Positions 1-6,199 of a stretch of 8,850 bases of DNA are shown one piece after another. The DNA comes from Nitrospirota bacterium. Lineage in GTDB: Bacteria > Nitrospirota > JACRHJ01. The DNA lies in NCBI GenBank assembly GCA_027328825.1, contig DAHWTK010000065.1, forward strand, positions 1-8,850, given 5' to 3'. The notes under the pieces are model-generated. The model was not told where the DNA came from, made no database searches, and saw nothing but the letters and a program-made list of their open reading frames with translations. A program made the translations under genes and the position numbers. The first letter of the stretch is position 1; every line of letters starts with the position of its first letter.

Positions 1-452
1 AACGCTCCGACGGAGCAGAAACCTATCCAGAACGTGATGCCGTTGAACATCACTACCTTCACCACCTCGCCCGCCGAAAGTCCCCAGGAGGAGTAAAGCC
101 TGTAACGGACGCCTCCCCCGCTTATGCTTGAGACCCCGATGCTGTGGCTTAGGGAGTAGGCTACATAAGAGGCGAACGCGGTCTTCCGGTATGGGAGAGT
201 CCGCCGGATATAGGATATCGATATTGTGTCGTATCCCGTGAGGACAAAATAGCCCGCGGCGGTAAGCAGAAGCGCCAGCAGAATATCCCCGGGCGGCAGG
301 TTTTTTATGTGGTTTATTATCTCGTGGTAATGGTATTTCTGGAGCGCATGTCGAAGGACAAGAAGGGCCACCAGGAAAAGGGCGCCCCCAAGGAAAGGCG
401 CAATCCTGGAAAAGACGTATTTAACCCTGCTACGCCCAGGACTGTCCGACAT
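1..452 (-). CDS. MprF/UPF0104-type integral membrane protein (lysylphosphatidylglycerol flippase/synthase-like), N-terminal part, cut by window edge
   Basis: The reading frame is open from ATG 452-450 to the left edge, giving 150 residues and no stop. A GAAGG ribosome binding site lies at 459-463, six bases before the ATG. Hydrophobic segments are visible at about residues 17-33, 56-77 and 131-146. The segment around residues 112-125 (GGGVRYRLYSSWGL) is typical of the N-terminal transmembrane domain of MprF proteins, which flip, and in the full-length form also synthesise, lysyl-phosphatidylglycerol in the cytoplasmic membrane. With the C-terminus missing, I cannot tell a bifunctional MprF (over 800 residues) from a shorter stand-alone UPF0104/YbhN-like protein. 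The start overlaps the end of pyk by 23 bases in another frame, so the two are probably cotranscribed and perhaps translationally coupled. Confidence 0.8.
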   Translation of the reverse strand, partial: MSDSPGRSRVKYVFSRIAPFLGGALFLVALLVLRHALQKYHYHEIINHIKNLPPGDILLALLLTAAGYFVLTGYDTISISYIRRTLPYRKTAFASYVAYSLSHSIGVSSISGGGVRYRLYSSWGLSAGEVVKVVMFNGITFWIGFCSVGA

Positions 453-1851
453 GGTGTACCTTCAGGAGGTTCGTGCCGGAGCCGTAAGGCACCCCAAGCG
501 TCACGACGATGGCGTCCCCGTGTTTTACCAGGCCCCGGCCCAGGGCCGCCCGCTCCACCTCGCGTATCATGGCGTCCGTGTCGCGCTCCTCCCGGACAAT
601 CATCGGGATTACCCCGAAATATAGCCTCATCCTCCGGAACGCCTTTTCGAACGGAGTCGCCGCGATTACGACAGTGCGGGACCTGTATTTGGATATTCTC
701 AGGGCGGTGTCACCGCTCCGTGTGAAGCAGATTATGGTCTTTGCGCCTATGGCGTCCGCGCTCCGGCAGGCGGAAACGGCGATAACCTCCGTGGGAGTCA
801 CAGCCGTATCTGCGTAATGAACGGGTAAATCCGATGCGGCCCTGGCCGCTTCGGCGCTCCCCGCTATCCTGTCCATCATCATGGCCGCTCCGACAGGATA
901 TTTACCGGATGCGGTCTCCCCGGAGAGCATAAGGGCGTCCGTGCCGTCCAGCACCGCTCCGGCAACGTCCGAGGCCTCGGCCCTTGTAGGGCGCGGGTTC
1001 CATATCATGGACTCCAGCATTTGCGTCGCTGTGATTACCGGCTTTCTCATCTCGTGGCAGAGCCTGATAATCCTTTTTTGAACAAACGGCACCTTTTCAA
1101 GCGGCATTTCCACGCCGAGATCTCCGCGCGCGACCATCACGGCATCGGAATTTTTTATAATCTCCTTTATCTCCCGGAGGGCCTCCGGACGTTCTATTTT
1201 TGAAACCACCGGCACGTCCGACCCCAGCTCGGCAATATTCTTCTTCAGCATAAGCGGGTCTGATGCCTTCCTTACAAACGACAGGGCGATATAATCCACA
1301 TCCTCTTCCACCAGGAGCTTCAGGTCCTCGAAGTCCTTCTCCGTCATGGTGGGAAGCTCAAGCGGGAGGCCGGGGAAGTTCACCCCCTTGTGCTCCAGGA
1401 GCATTCCGCCCTTTACGACCTTCGCCTTGACCTCGCCCTCCGATGCCTGGATTACCCGAAGCTCCATCATGCCGTCGTCAATCAGGATGCGGGAGCCGCG
1501 CCTTAAGTCCGCGCCGAGTTTTTCGTAGCTTACGTGTATGCGTTCGGCGTCTCCGGTTATCTCCCGGGAGGTAAGGCATACCGTTTTGCCCTCGTCGAGC
1601 CTTGCCTTTCCGCCCGTAAGCCTGCCTACACGGACCTTCGGCCCGCCGAGGTCTCCCAGTATGCAGAAGGGCTCCGTCCTGCCGGAATTTGCGAGATTTC
1701 TTATCCGGCGGATAAGCCCGCGTTTCTCCTCCGCGTCCCCGTGGGACATGTTAAGCCGGAAGCAATCCACGCCGGCTTTTATCAGCTCAATGAGCTTTTC
1801 TTCGCTGTCTGATGCAGGGCCGACCGTCGCCACCACTTTTGTTCGCGCCAT
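430..1851 (-). CDS. pyk: Pyruvate kinase
   Basis: Pyruvate kinase converts phosphoenolpyruvate and ADP to pyruvate and ATP, the last step of glycolysis, in the cytoplasm. The 473-residue length is normal for bacterial enzymes. The N-terminal strand reads KVVATVGPAS (residues 5-14), followed by the nucleotide and cation site FRLNMSHG (R32, N34, S36). The active-site signature SKIERPEAL (217-225) supplies the catalytic K218 and metal ligand E220. D244 in ARGDLGVE (241-248) is the second metal ligand, and T276 lies in the conserved TATQMLESM segment. A C-terminal allosteric-type domain covers about 345-473. K72 in GGPKVR sits where potassium-dependent enzymes have Glu, which suggests potassium-independent catalysis (inference from the family). 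The start is ATG 1851-1849; an AAGGGG element lies 12 bases upstream, a rather long spacing. The membrane-protein gene follows with overlap. Confidence 0.97.
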   Translation of the reverse strand: MARTKVVATVGPASDSEEKLIELIKAGVDCFRLNMSHGDAEEKRGLIRRIRNLANSGRTEPFCILGDLGGPKVRVGRLTGGKARLDEGKTVCLTSREITGDAERIHVSYEKLGADLRRGSRILIDDGMMELRVIQASEGEVKAKVVKGGMLLEHKGVNFPGLPLELPTMTEKDFEDLKLLVEEDVDYIALSFVRKASDPLMLKKNIAELGSDVPVVSKIERPEALREIKEIIKNSDAVMVARGDLGVEMPLEKVPFVQKRIIRLCHEMRKPVITATQMLESMIWNPRPTRAEASDVAGAVLDGTDALMLSGETASGKYPVGAAMMMDRIAGSAEAARAASDLPVHYADTAVTPTEVIAVSACRSADAIGAKTIICFTRSGDTALRISKYRSRTVVIAATPFEKAFRRMRLYFGVIPMIVREERDTDAMIREVERAALGRGLVKHGDAIVVTLGVPYGSGTNLLKVHHVGQSWA

Positions 1852-1857
1852 AAATAA

Positions 1858-1887
1858 TTGAATCCCCTTGTGTTTGTGTGTTATACT
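1858..1887 (+). promoter_or_regulatory. Candidate sigma70 promoter of the lipoprotein gene
   Basis: A -35-like TTGAAT (1858-1863) and a -10 TATACT (1882-1887) are separated by 18 bases, and TG at 1879-1880 makes an extended -10. Transcription would start near 1894, leaving about 30 bases of leader before the ribosome binding site GGAG at 1926-1929. This is a motif call only. Confidence 0.4.
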
Positions 1888-1899
1888 CCCGTCCCAATA

Positions 1900-1908
1900 A
1901 TTATAGCA
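1900..1908 (-). promoter_or_regulatory. Candidate extended -10 promoter of pyk
   Basis: On the minus strand the sequence reads TGCTATAAT, a perfect TATAAT (1905-1900) with the TGn extension. I see no good -35 hexamer at 16-18 bases, as expected for an extended -10 promoter. It would give a pyk leader of about 40 bases. It faces the candidate promoter of the divergent lipoprotein gene, and their -10 elements are only about 12 bases apart. Confidence 0.5.
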
Positions 1909-1937
1909 ATTGCCTTATTATATTCGGAGAAACCTGC

Positions 1938-3011
1938 TTGAGAAAGAACTTTTTTCTAATCTCCGTCCTGATTATAGCCGCATTTATAGCTTCCTGCGGC
2001 AGGAAAGGGGACTTAATCATACCGGGGACCGTGCTCCCGAAGCCCGTTACCGGGCTTTCCGTGGAGCTGAAATCCGCGGCTGTCATACTCTCCTGGACAG
2101 CGCCCGACAAAAACACAAGGGACGACCCGCTTACGGATCTCGCGGGGTTTCTCGTGCTTCGCGCGGATGTCCCTTCGGGCGATGCGGGTTGCCCGTGCGC
2201 GTTTCAGAAAGTTGGATATGTAGACCTTGAGTATCCAAAGAGTGCGGCGATAAACGGCAGAAAGGTCGTCTGGGCGGACGGGACGGGTATCTTCGGCAGG
2301 AGATACGTCTACAGGGTAATGCCCATGAACACGGACGGCTTTTACGGCCAGGCCACGCAGACGCTCCCGGTGGATTTCCTCATGCCGCCGGAGAAAATAT
2401 CTGACCTCACGGCTTCCGCGGGGAACATGACGGCCCTTCTGTCCTGGAGCATTCCGATGAAAGACGAAGGCGGACGGGCTATGACCGACCTTGCCGGGTA
2501 TAATGTCTACAGGCATGAACAGGGCGTAGAAACGAAGACAAAAATAAACCCCCAGCCCATAAAAGAGAACAGATTCACAGACAGAGGGCTTGTAAACCGC
2601 AGGACATACTGCTATTGCGTAACCGCGCTCCGGGGCAAGGAACCGCCCCTGACAGAAGGGGATTATTCGGAAGAGACCTGCGTTACGCCGGCCAAAACGC
2701 AGGCCCCGCCCCCGCCTGAGGGACTTCGGGCCGTCGGAGGCGAGGGAACGGTGTTTCTGTCCTGGGAGCCGTCGTTCGAGCCTGACGTTGCCGGTTATAA
2801 TATTTATCGGAAGGCCGCCGGTGAGGGTGCATTCAAAAAGCTGAACGCGGCGCTTATAGGGCGTATAACATACACGGACAAGGAAGTTAAGCCGGGGGTT
2901 AAATATACTTATTATGTGACGGCGGTGGACAATGCCGTCCCGCCGAACGAGAGCGCGCCGTCTAAGGAAGAGGAGGCGATTCCGCAGGCCGTGCAGCCGG
3001 GGCTGAATTAA
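1938..3011 (+). CDS. Lipoprotein with three fibronectin type III-like domains
   Basis: The protein has 357 residues if started at TTG 1938, which has GGAG at 1926-1929, eight bases upstream, and puts a clean signal peptide at the N-terminus (RKN followed by a hydrophobic stretch). The open frame extends to ATG 1878, but that start has no ribosome binding site and would put 20 polar residues before the signal. The lipobox is IASC with the lipidated Cys at residue 20. Position +2 is Gly, not Asp, which favours outer-membrane sorting. Three repeats follow at about 34-148, 149-252 and 257-350. Each has a core of LSW near its start, then a DLAGY/DVAGYNxYR segment and a Y-x-Y/C-x-V strand, the pattern of fibronectin type III beta-sandwiches. 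Pro-rich linkers (such as APPPPEG) separate them. The role is unknown; cell-surface binding or assembly of envelope components is plausible. It is transcribed divergently from pyk. Confidence 0.85.
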   Translation: MRKNFFLISVLIIAAFIASCGRKGDLIIPGTVLPKPVTGLSVELKSAAVILSWTAPDKNTRDDPLTDLAGFLVLRADVPSGDAGCPCAFQKVGYVDLEYPKSAAINGRKVVWADGTGIFGRRYVYRVMPMNTDGFYGQATQTLPVDFLMPPEKISDLTASAGNMTALLSWSIPMKDEGGRAMTDLAGYNVYRHEQGVETKTKINPQPIKENRFTDRGLVNRRTYCYCVTALRGKEPPLTEGDYSEETCVTPAKTQAPPPPEGLRAVGGEGTVFLSWEPSFEPDVAGYNIYRKAAGEGAFKKLNAALIGRITYTDKEVKPGVKYTYYVTAVDNAVPPNESAPSKEEEAIPQAVQPGLN

Positions 3012-3032
3012 TCGGCGATTTTCAGCCGTTTT
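3001..3032 (+). terminator. Weak intrinsic terminator-like hairpin after the lipoprotein gene
   Basis: GGCTGAA (3001-3007) pairs with TTCAGCC (3021-3027). Inside it, AATC (3010-3013) pairs with GATT (3017-3020) around a three-base loop. A short GTTTT run follows. The left arm overlaps the last codons and stop of the gene. The T tract is short, so termination may be partial. Confidence 0.45.
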
Positions 3033-3083
3033 GGATGCCGGGGCCGAATACACCCTCCGCAGAGGGGCGCCGGACAGGATGTC

Positions 3084-3260
3084 TTAAGGTCTTATGGAAG
3101 CCTCGCCTATGCGCGGCAGGCCGTTTTTCTCATATTCCTGGAAAAAAGCGGTATAGGTTGCGTTGACTCCGTTTTTTACGTGCGCTCCAAGCCGCCCGAC
3201 CGGAAAACCCCTTCTTTTTATCTTAAGCGTGAGTTTTGAACGGGTCTGAGTCGTATGCAT
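3084..3260 (-). CDS. Small basic hypothetical protein, 58 residues
   Basis: A complete short frame runs from ATG 3260-3258 to TAA 3086-3084. It begins MHTTQTRSKLTLKIKRRG and ends RIGEASIRP. The ribosome binding site AAGGAGG lies at 3265-3271, four bases before the ATG, among the best in the window, and a perfect TTGACA lies further upstream (3337-3332). The protein is strongly basic: about eleven Lys/Arg against three Glu, with the basic residues concentrated in the first 30. It has no signal peptide, no membrane segment and no Cys. I do not recognise the family. The charge would allow nucleic-acid or ribosome binding, but this is a guess. It is antisense to its neighbours and convergent with the lipoprotein gene. 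A relic of a longer gene is the main alternative. Confidence 0.6.
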   Translation of the reverse strand: MHTTQTRSKLTLKIKRRGFPVGRLGAHVKNGVNATYTAFFQEYEKNGLPRIGEASIRP

Positions 3261-3512
3261 GTGGCCTCCTTAGTATTTGTAGTAGTAATTAATATCCTTA
3301 ATGATTAAAATTTCGCACGGAATCGGATTTTTGTCAAGAGCAATTACTGTTTTGTTCCTCAAAAGTGCAAAAAATCGCGTAATAAATCTAAGTATTGATT
3401 TAAAATCTTCCATAAATTATTGCTTTCCTATATGAATTATGCTAAACCATACGGCTATTAAAAGAAATTTTGGGTTTTATAAATTAATGGGGAAATCGAA
3501 AAGGAGGAAAGG
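3261..3512 (+). other. AT-rich intergenic region before the beta-barrel gene
   Basis: These 252 bases are far richer in A and T than the GC-rich genes around them. I find no further ORF with a ribosome binding site on either strand apart from the signals of the small minus-strand gene. A promoter for the downstream beta-barrel gene must lie here or upstream. Candidate -10 elements such as TATGCT (3438-3443) and TATAAA (3478-3483) are present, but none has a well-placed -35, so none is called. Confidence 0.5.
3309..3337 (-). promoter_or_regulatory. Candidate promoter of the 58-residue ORF
   Basis: On the minus strand there is a perfect -35 TTGACA (3337-3332), then 17 bases, then GAAATT (3314-3309) preceded by TGC, an extended -10 arrangement. 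The -10 hexamer itself matches the consensus at only three positions. The leader before the small gene would be about 40 bases. Confidence 0.4.
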
Positions 3513-4397
3513 GTGAAGAAAATCGCACTTGTTACCTGTTTTTTGATGTTTACAATGGCTGTGCCTGTATTTGCGGGTCAGGATCAGTTGCCTGGCGCCG
3601 GTGAAAACGGGTTCAAGTTCTTCCTCGGATACAACGGGGCGTATCTGCATTATGCTGAGCTTCAGAATAATAACGGAGTCGAAGGGGTTGCGGACAAAGA
3701 CACAGGCTGGCTGAATGGACTGAACGCCGAACTCAGGTACGACCGCGCGACCACGTATCCCCTGTTTGCGCGGGTGGACTTTGACTACCTGAATTCAAAC
3801 CATGCAAAATATACCGGGGCCTTGCAAAATATTTTTACAGGGGCGACAATTCCCTACGTAGGCACGATCCCGGAAACCTTTTACAAAACGGAATTCAATC
3901 TGGGATATAAAATATGGAACCCTCCTCACTTCTCGCTGGCCCCCTATATCGGCGTTGGCTACCGGGACTGGGTACGCGGCCAGGACGTGCTTCCGGACTA
4001 CACGGAGGTCTATACATGGTGGTACGGGGCAATCGGCGTGGAGGCCAAGTACAGGGCCACAAAACGCCTTCTTGCAGGGGTAGACGCCACGCTGTTTCTG
4101 CCGTTCGACCAGAAAATGAAGACCAGCGACGCCCACACCATCGACACAGCTACATTTCATATCGGTAACCGCCCCGGCTGGCGGGTCGAAGTACCACTGT
4201 CCTATGATATTTATACGACCAGGGCGCAGCACTTCGTAGCGTTTGTGTTCTTTAAGCCCTATTACGAGCGCTGGAACATCCGCCAGTCGCCTACCATCAC
4301 TTTAACCGTAAACGGCACGCCTGTCGGAGAGGCCCTTGAGCCCACGAGCCATACGGACCTATACGGCACGAGGGCCGGGCTTGGAGTAAACTTCTAA
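3513..4397 (+). CDS. Outer-membrane beta-barrel protein, function unknown
   Basis: The protein has 294 residues. The start is GTG 3513, with AAGGAGG at 3501-3507 five bases upstream. A classical Sec signal peptide follows: KK at residues 2-3, a hydrophobic core to about 18, and cleavage probably after VFA at 21. The rest alternates polar and hydrophobic residues with many aromatics in strand-like blocks (for example 33-48, 84-93, 122-133, 140-152, 165-178, 222-233, 240-252). It ends in GLGVNF, and a C-terminal Phe is the usual BAM recognition signal of outer-membrane barrels. About 10-12 strands seem likely. No Cys remains after the signal peptide. I do not recognise a named family, and a porin-like, adhesion or structural role is possible. 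The gene stands alone between an AT-rich promoter region and a strong terminator, so it is probably monocistronic. Confidence 0.85.
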   Translation: MKKIALVTCFLMFTMAVPVFAGQDQLPGAGENGFKFFLGYNGAYLHYAELQNNNGVEGVADKDTGWLNGLNAELRYDRATTYPLFARVDFDYLNSNHAKYTGALQNIFTGATIPYVGTIPETFYKTEFNLGYKIWNPPHFSLAPYIGVGYRDWVRGQDVLPDYTEVYTWWYGAIGVEAKYRATKRLLAGVDATLFLPFDQKMKTSDAHTIDTATFHIGNRPGWRVEVPLSYDIYTTRAQHFVAFVFFKPYYERWNIRQSPTITLTVNGTPVGEALEPTSHTDLYGTRAGLGVNF

Positions 4398-4414
4398 GCT
4401 TCCCTTCAATTCGT

Positions 4415-4459
4415 CTGCTCCGGCCTTACGCGAGCCGGGGCAGGCGTTTTATTTTTTTT
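4415..4459 (+). terminator. Strong intrinsic terminator after the beta-barrel gene
   Basis: CTGCTCCGGC (4415-4424) pairs with GCCGGGGCAG (4434-4443) over ten base pairs, including one G-T wobble, around a nine-base loop. GCG and then a long T tract, interrupted once (4447-4459), follow. It should isolate the beta-barrel transcript from the sulfur genes. Confidence 0.85.
4417..4444 (+). repeat. Inverted-repeat motif copy 1 (inside the terminator)
   Basis: GCTCCGG (4417-4423), 11 bases, then CCGGGGCAGG (4435-4444). The same layout with the same spacing recurs at 8720-8747. Over the 26 aligned bases (4419-4444 and 8722-8747) I count 20 identities. This copy has been placed before a T tract and works as the terminator stem of the beta-barrel gene. 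Confidence 0.45.
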
Positions 4460-4772
4460 ATGGCTCATCAGAAAATTTTATAATACTTTTCGATATATAG
4501 GCGTTGTCCTTTAAGTTTCCACAAGTTATAGTTATAGGGAGTTCTGCTGCCTTTCTTTTATACCCGCCGTTTATCCCCTCATTAATATTATTAATTGGAA
4601 ACCTATATAGAAAGGATGTAAACTCCCCCTCCGTGAAGGGCCATGCGTTATGCATGAAAGGGAAAGGCAGAGGGCGAAAAGGGGGCGGTTTGGCAGTCCC
4701 CAGACAGACAGAAGGTCCCCGGCCTATAGTTACAAGGTCTTTGACCGATTTCATAACAAGGAGGAAGTGAAG
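4460..4772 (+). promoter_or_regulatory. Leader and promoter region upstream of sat
   Basis: This stretch of about 310 bases holds no convincing gene. The first half is AT-rich and contains a perfect TATAAT at 4479-4484 just after the terminator, though no good -35 precedes it. Further AT-rich -10-like elements occur at 4494-4499 and 4604-4609. The second half is purine- and G-rich. The sat frame stays open upstream to 4650, but the encoded residues are polar and Arg/Lys-rich, with no ribosome binding site. If transcription starts near 4490, the sat leader would be about 280 bases. No known riboswitch is recognised. Confidence 0.45.
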
Positions 4773-5987
4773 ATGGCGCTTGTTAATCCGCACGGTAAAG
4801 CAAAAAAACTGATGCCGCTTCTCTTGGAGGGGAAGGCACTGGAGACGGCGAAGGCCGCCGCCAAGAAGATGGAGCAGGTCAAGATGACCTCCAGAGAGAC
4901 CTCCGACCTCATAATGATGGGCATCGGCGCTTTCACCCCGCTTACGGGTTTTATGACCAAGGCCGACTGGCAGGGCGTATGCGACAAGTTCGTCATGGCC
5001 GACGGCACGTTCTTCCCAATCCCCATCACGCTCTCGACCAGCAAGGAACAGGCCGACAAGCTGAAGGCGGGACAGGAAGTCGCGCTCGTGGACGGCGAGA
5101 CTGGCGAGCTTATGGGATCCATGACCATCAGCGAGAAGTATGCGATAGACAAGGCATACGAGTGCAAGGCCGTGTTCACCACGACCGATATGGAGCACCC
5201 CGGCGTCCAGAAAGTCATGGAGCAGGGCGATGTCAACCTGGCCGGCCCCGTAAAGGTCTTCTCCGAGGGCCATTACCCGGAGACCTACAAGGGCGTGTAC
5301 ATGAGGCCCGCCGAGACCAGGAAGCTCTTTGAAGAGAAGGGTTGGAGCACCGTTGCGGCGTTCCAGACCAGGAACCCGATGCACCGCTCCCACGAGTATC
5401 TTGCGAAGCTTGCGATAGAGATGCTCGACGGTTGCTGCATTCACATGCTCTTAGGCAAGCTCAAGCCCGGGGACATACCGGCGGACGTAAGGCAGAAGGC
5501 CATAGACGTCCTGGTGGACGAGTATTTCGTAAAAGACACCTGTGTCGTTTCCGGCTATCCGATGGAAATGCGTTATGCGGGCCCCAGGGAGGCGCTTCTT
5601 CATGCGCTCTTCAGGCAGAACTACGGTATGAGCCACCTGCTCGTCGGGCGTGACCACGCCGGCGTCGGCGACTACTACGGGCCGTTCGACGCTCACCACA
5701 TCTTCGACAAGATACCCAAGGGCGCGCTCGAGACCGAGCCGCTCAAGATCGACTGGACCTTCTACTGCAAGAAGTGCGACGGCATGGCCTCCATGAAGAC
5801 CTGCCCGCACGGCAAGGAGGAGAGGCTCATACTCTCCGGCACCAAGCTCCGCAAGATGCTCTCCGAGGGGGAAGAGGTTCCCGACCACTTCAGCCGTCCG
5901 GAGGTGCTCACCATCCTCAGGAAGTATTACGAGGGACTTACGGAGAAGGTCGAGATAAAGATGCACCGGTTCGCGGAAGGCAAATAA
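4773..5987 (+). CDS. sat: ATP sulfurylase (sulfate adenylyltransferase), dissimilatory type
   Basis: Sat makes adenylylsulfate (APS) and pyrophosphate from ATP and sulfate in the cytoplasm, the activation step of dissimilatory sulfate reduction; in sulfur oxidisers it can run in reverse. The protein has 404 residues from ATG 4773, with AAGGAGG at 4758-4764, eight bases upstream. An in-frame GTG at 4767 is too close to that site, and the longer frame from 4650 lacks one. It begins MALVNPHG as expected for the family. Active-site motifs are QTRNPMHRSHE (198-208), with the substrate-binding QxRN and the HxxH pair H204/H207, GRDHAGVG (292-299) and SGTKLR (355-360). C332, C335, C344 and H346 form a CxxC-x8-CxH motif like the zinc or cobalt site of sulfate-reducer enzymes. 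No APS kinase domain is fused. It leads the aprBA genes by 212 bases. Confidence 0.97.
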   Translation: MALVNPHGKAKKLMPLLLEGKALETAKAAAKKMEQVKMTSRETSDLIMMGIGAFTPLTGFMTKADWQGVCDKFVMADGTFFPIPITLSTSKEQADKLKAGQEVALVDGETGELMGSMTISEKYAIDKAYECKAVFTTTDMEHPGVQKVMEQGDVNLAGPVKVFSEGHYPETYKGVYMRPAETRKLFEEKGWSTVAAFQTRNPMHRSHEYLAKLAIEMLDGCCIHMLLGKLKPGDIPADVRQKAIDVLVDEYFVKDTCVVSGYPMEMRYAGPREALLHALFRQNYGMSHLLVGRDHAGVGDYYGPFDAHHIFDKIPKGALETEPLKIDWTFYCKKCDGMASMKTCPHGKEERLILSGTKLRKMLSEGEEVPDHFSRPEVLTILRKYYEGLTEKVEIKMHRFAEGK

Positions 5988-6027
5988 TCCGGGCCGAACG
6001 CAGACATTGTATGACTGGCGGGATGAA

Positions 6028-6055
6028 TTGAAAATCCGCCATGCCAAAATTTAAT
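6028..6055 (+). promoter_or_regulatory. Candidate promoter upstream of aprBA
   Basis: TTGAAA (6028-6033) and TTTAAT (6050-6055) each match the sigma70 hexamers at five of six positions and are 16 bases apart. Transcription would start near 6062, about 140 bases before aprB. This would let aprBA be expressed apart from sat, and no terminator is visible right after sat. Confidence 0.4.
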
Positions 6056-6131
6056 GCGAGTAACAGGATAGGTCAACATATTTTCTGATAAAGGAGGTGG
6101 GAAGGAAACAGGGATTTTAAAGGGGAATTTT

Positions 6132-6164
6132 AGACTCATTCAGTCTGAAGCCGGGTATCCGGCT
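6132..6164 (+). other. Two tandem short hairpins in the aprB leader
   Basis: AGACT (6132-6136) pairs with AGTCT (6142-6146) around CATTC. Two bases later AGCCGG (6149-6154) pairs perfectly with CCGGCT (6159-6164) around GTAT. They end 21 bases before the aprB ribosome binding site. No T tract follows, so they are not an intrinsic terminator. RNA stability or processing of a sat-aprBA transcript is possible. Confidence 0.5.
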
Positions 6165-6199
6165 AAACGCAAACAGAAGATTTACAGGAGGAGGTTAAG

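Noticed and set aside
1878..1937. ATG start of the lipoprotein 20 codons earlier
   Set aside because: It overlaps the candidate -10 element, has no ribosome binding site and would bury the signal peptide.
2013..3053. Minus-strand frame of 346 codons across the lipoprotein gene
   Set aside because: It is Arg/His-rich shadow sequence. The plus strand has a signal peptide, lipobox and FnIII repeats.
4650..4772. Upstream extension of Sat by 41 residues
   Set aside because: There is no ribosome binding site at 4650. The extra residues are unlike any Sat N-terminus, while MALVNPHG at 4773 fits and has AAGGAGG eight bases upstream.
4458..5444. Minus-strand frame of 328 codons across the sat leader and sat
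   Set aside because: It is antisense to sat over most of its length, with no recognisable motifs and no start signals.
6090..6120. AAAGGAGG followed by a short frame in the sat-aprB gap
   Set aside because: The only start codon nearby overlaps the site itself, and the frame closes within eight codons.
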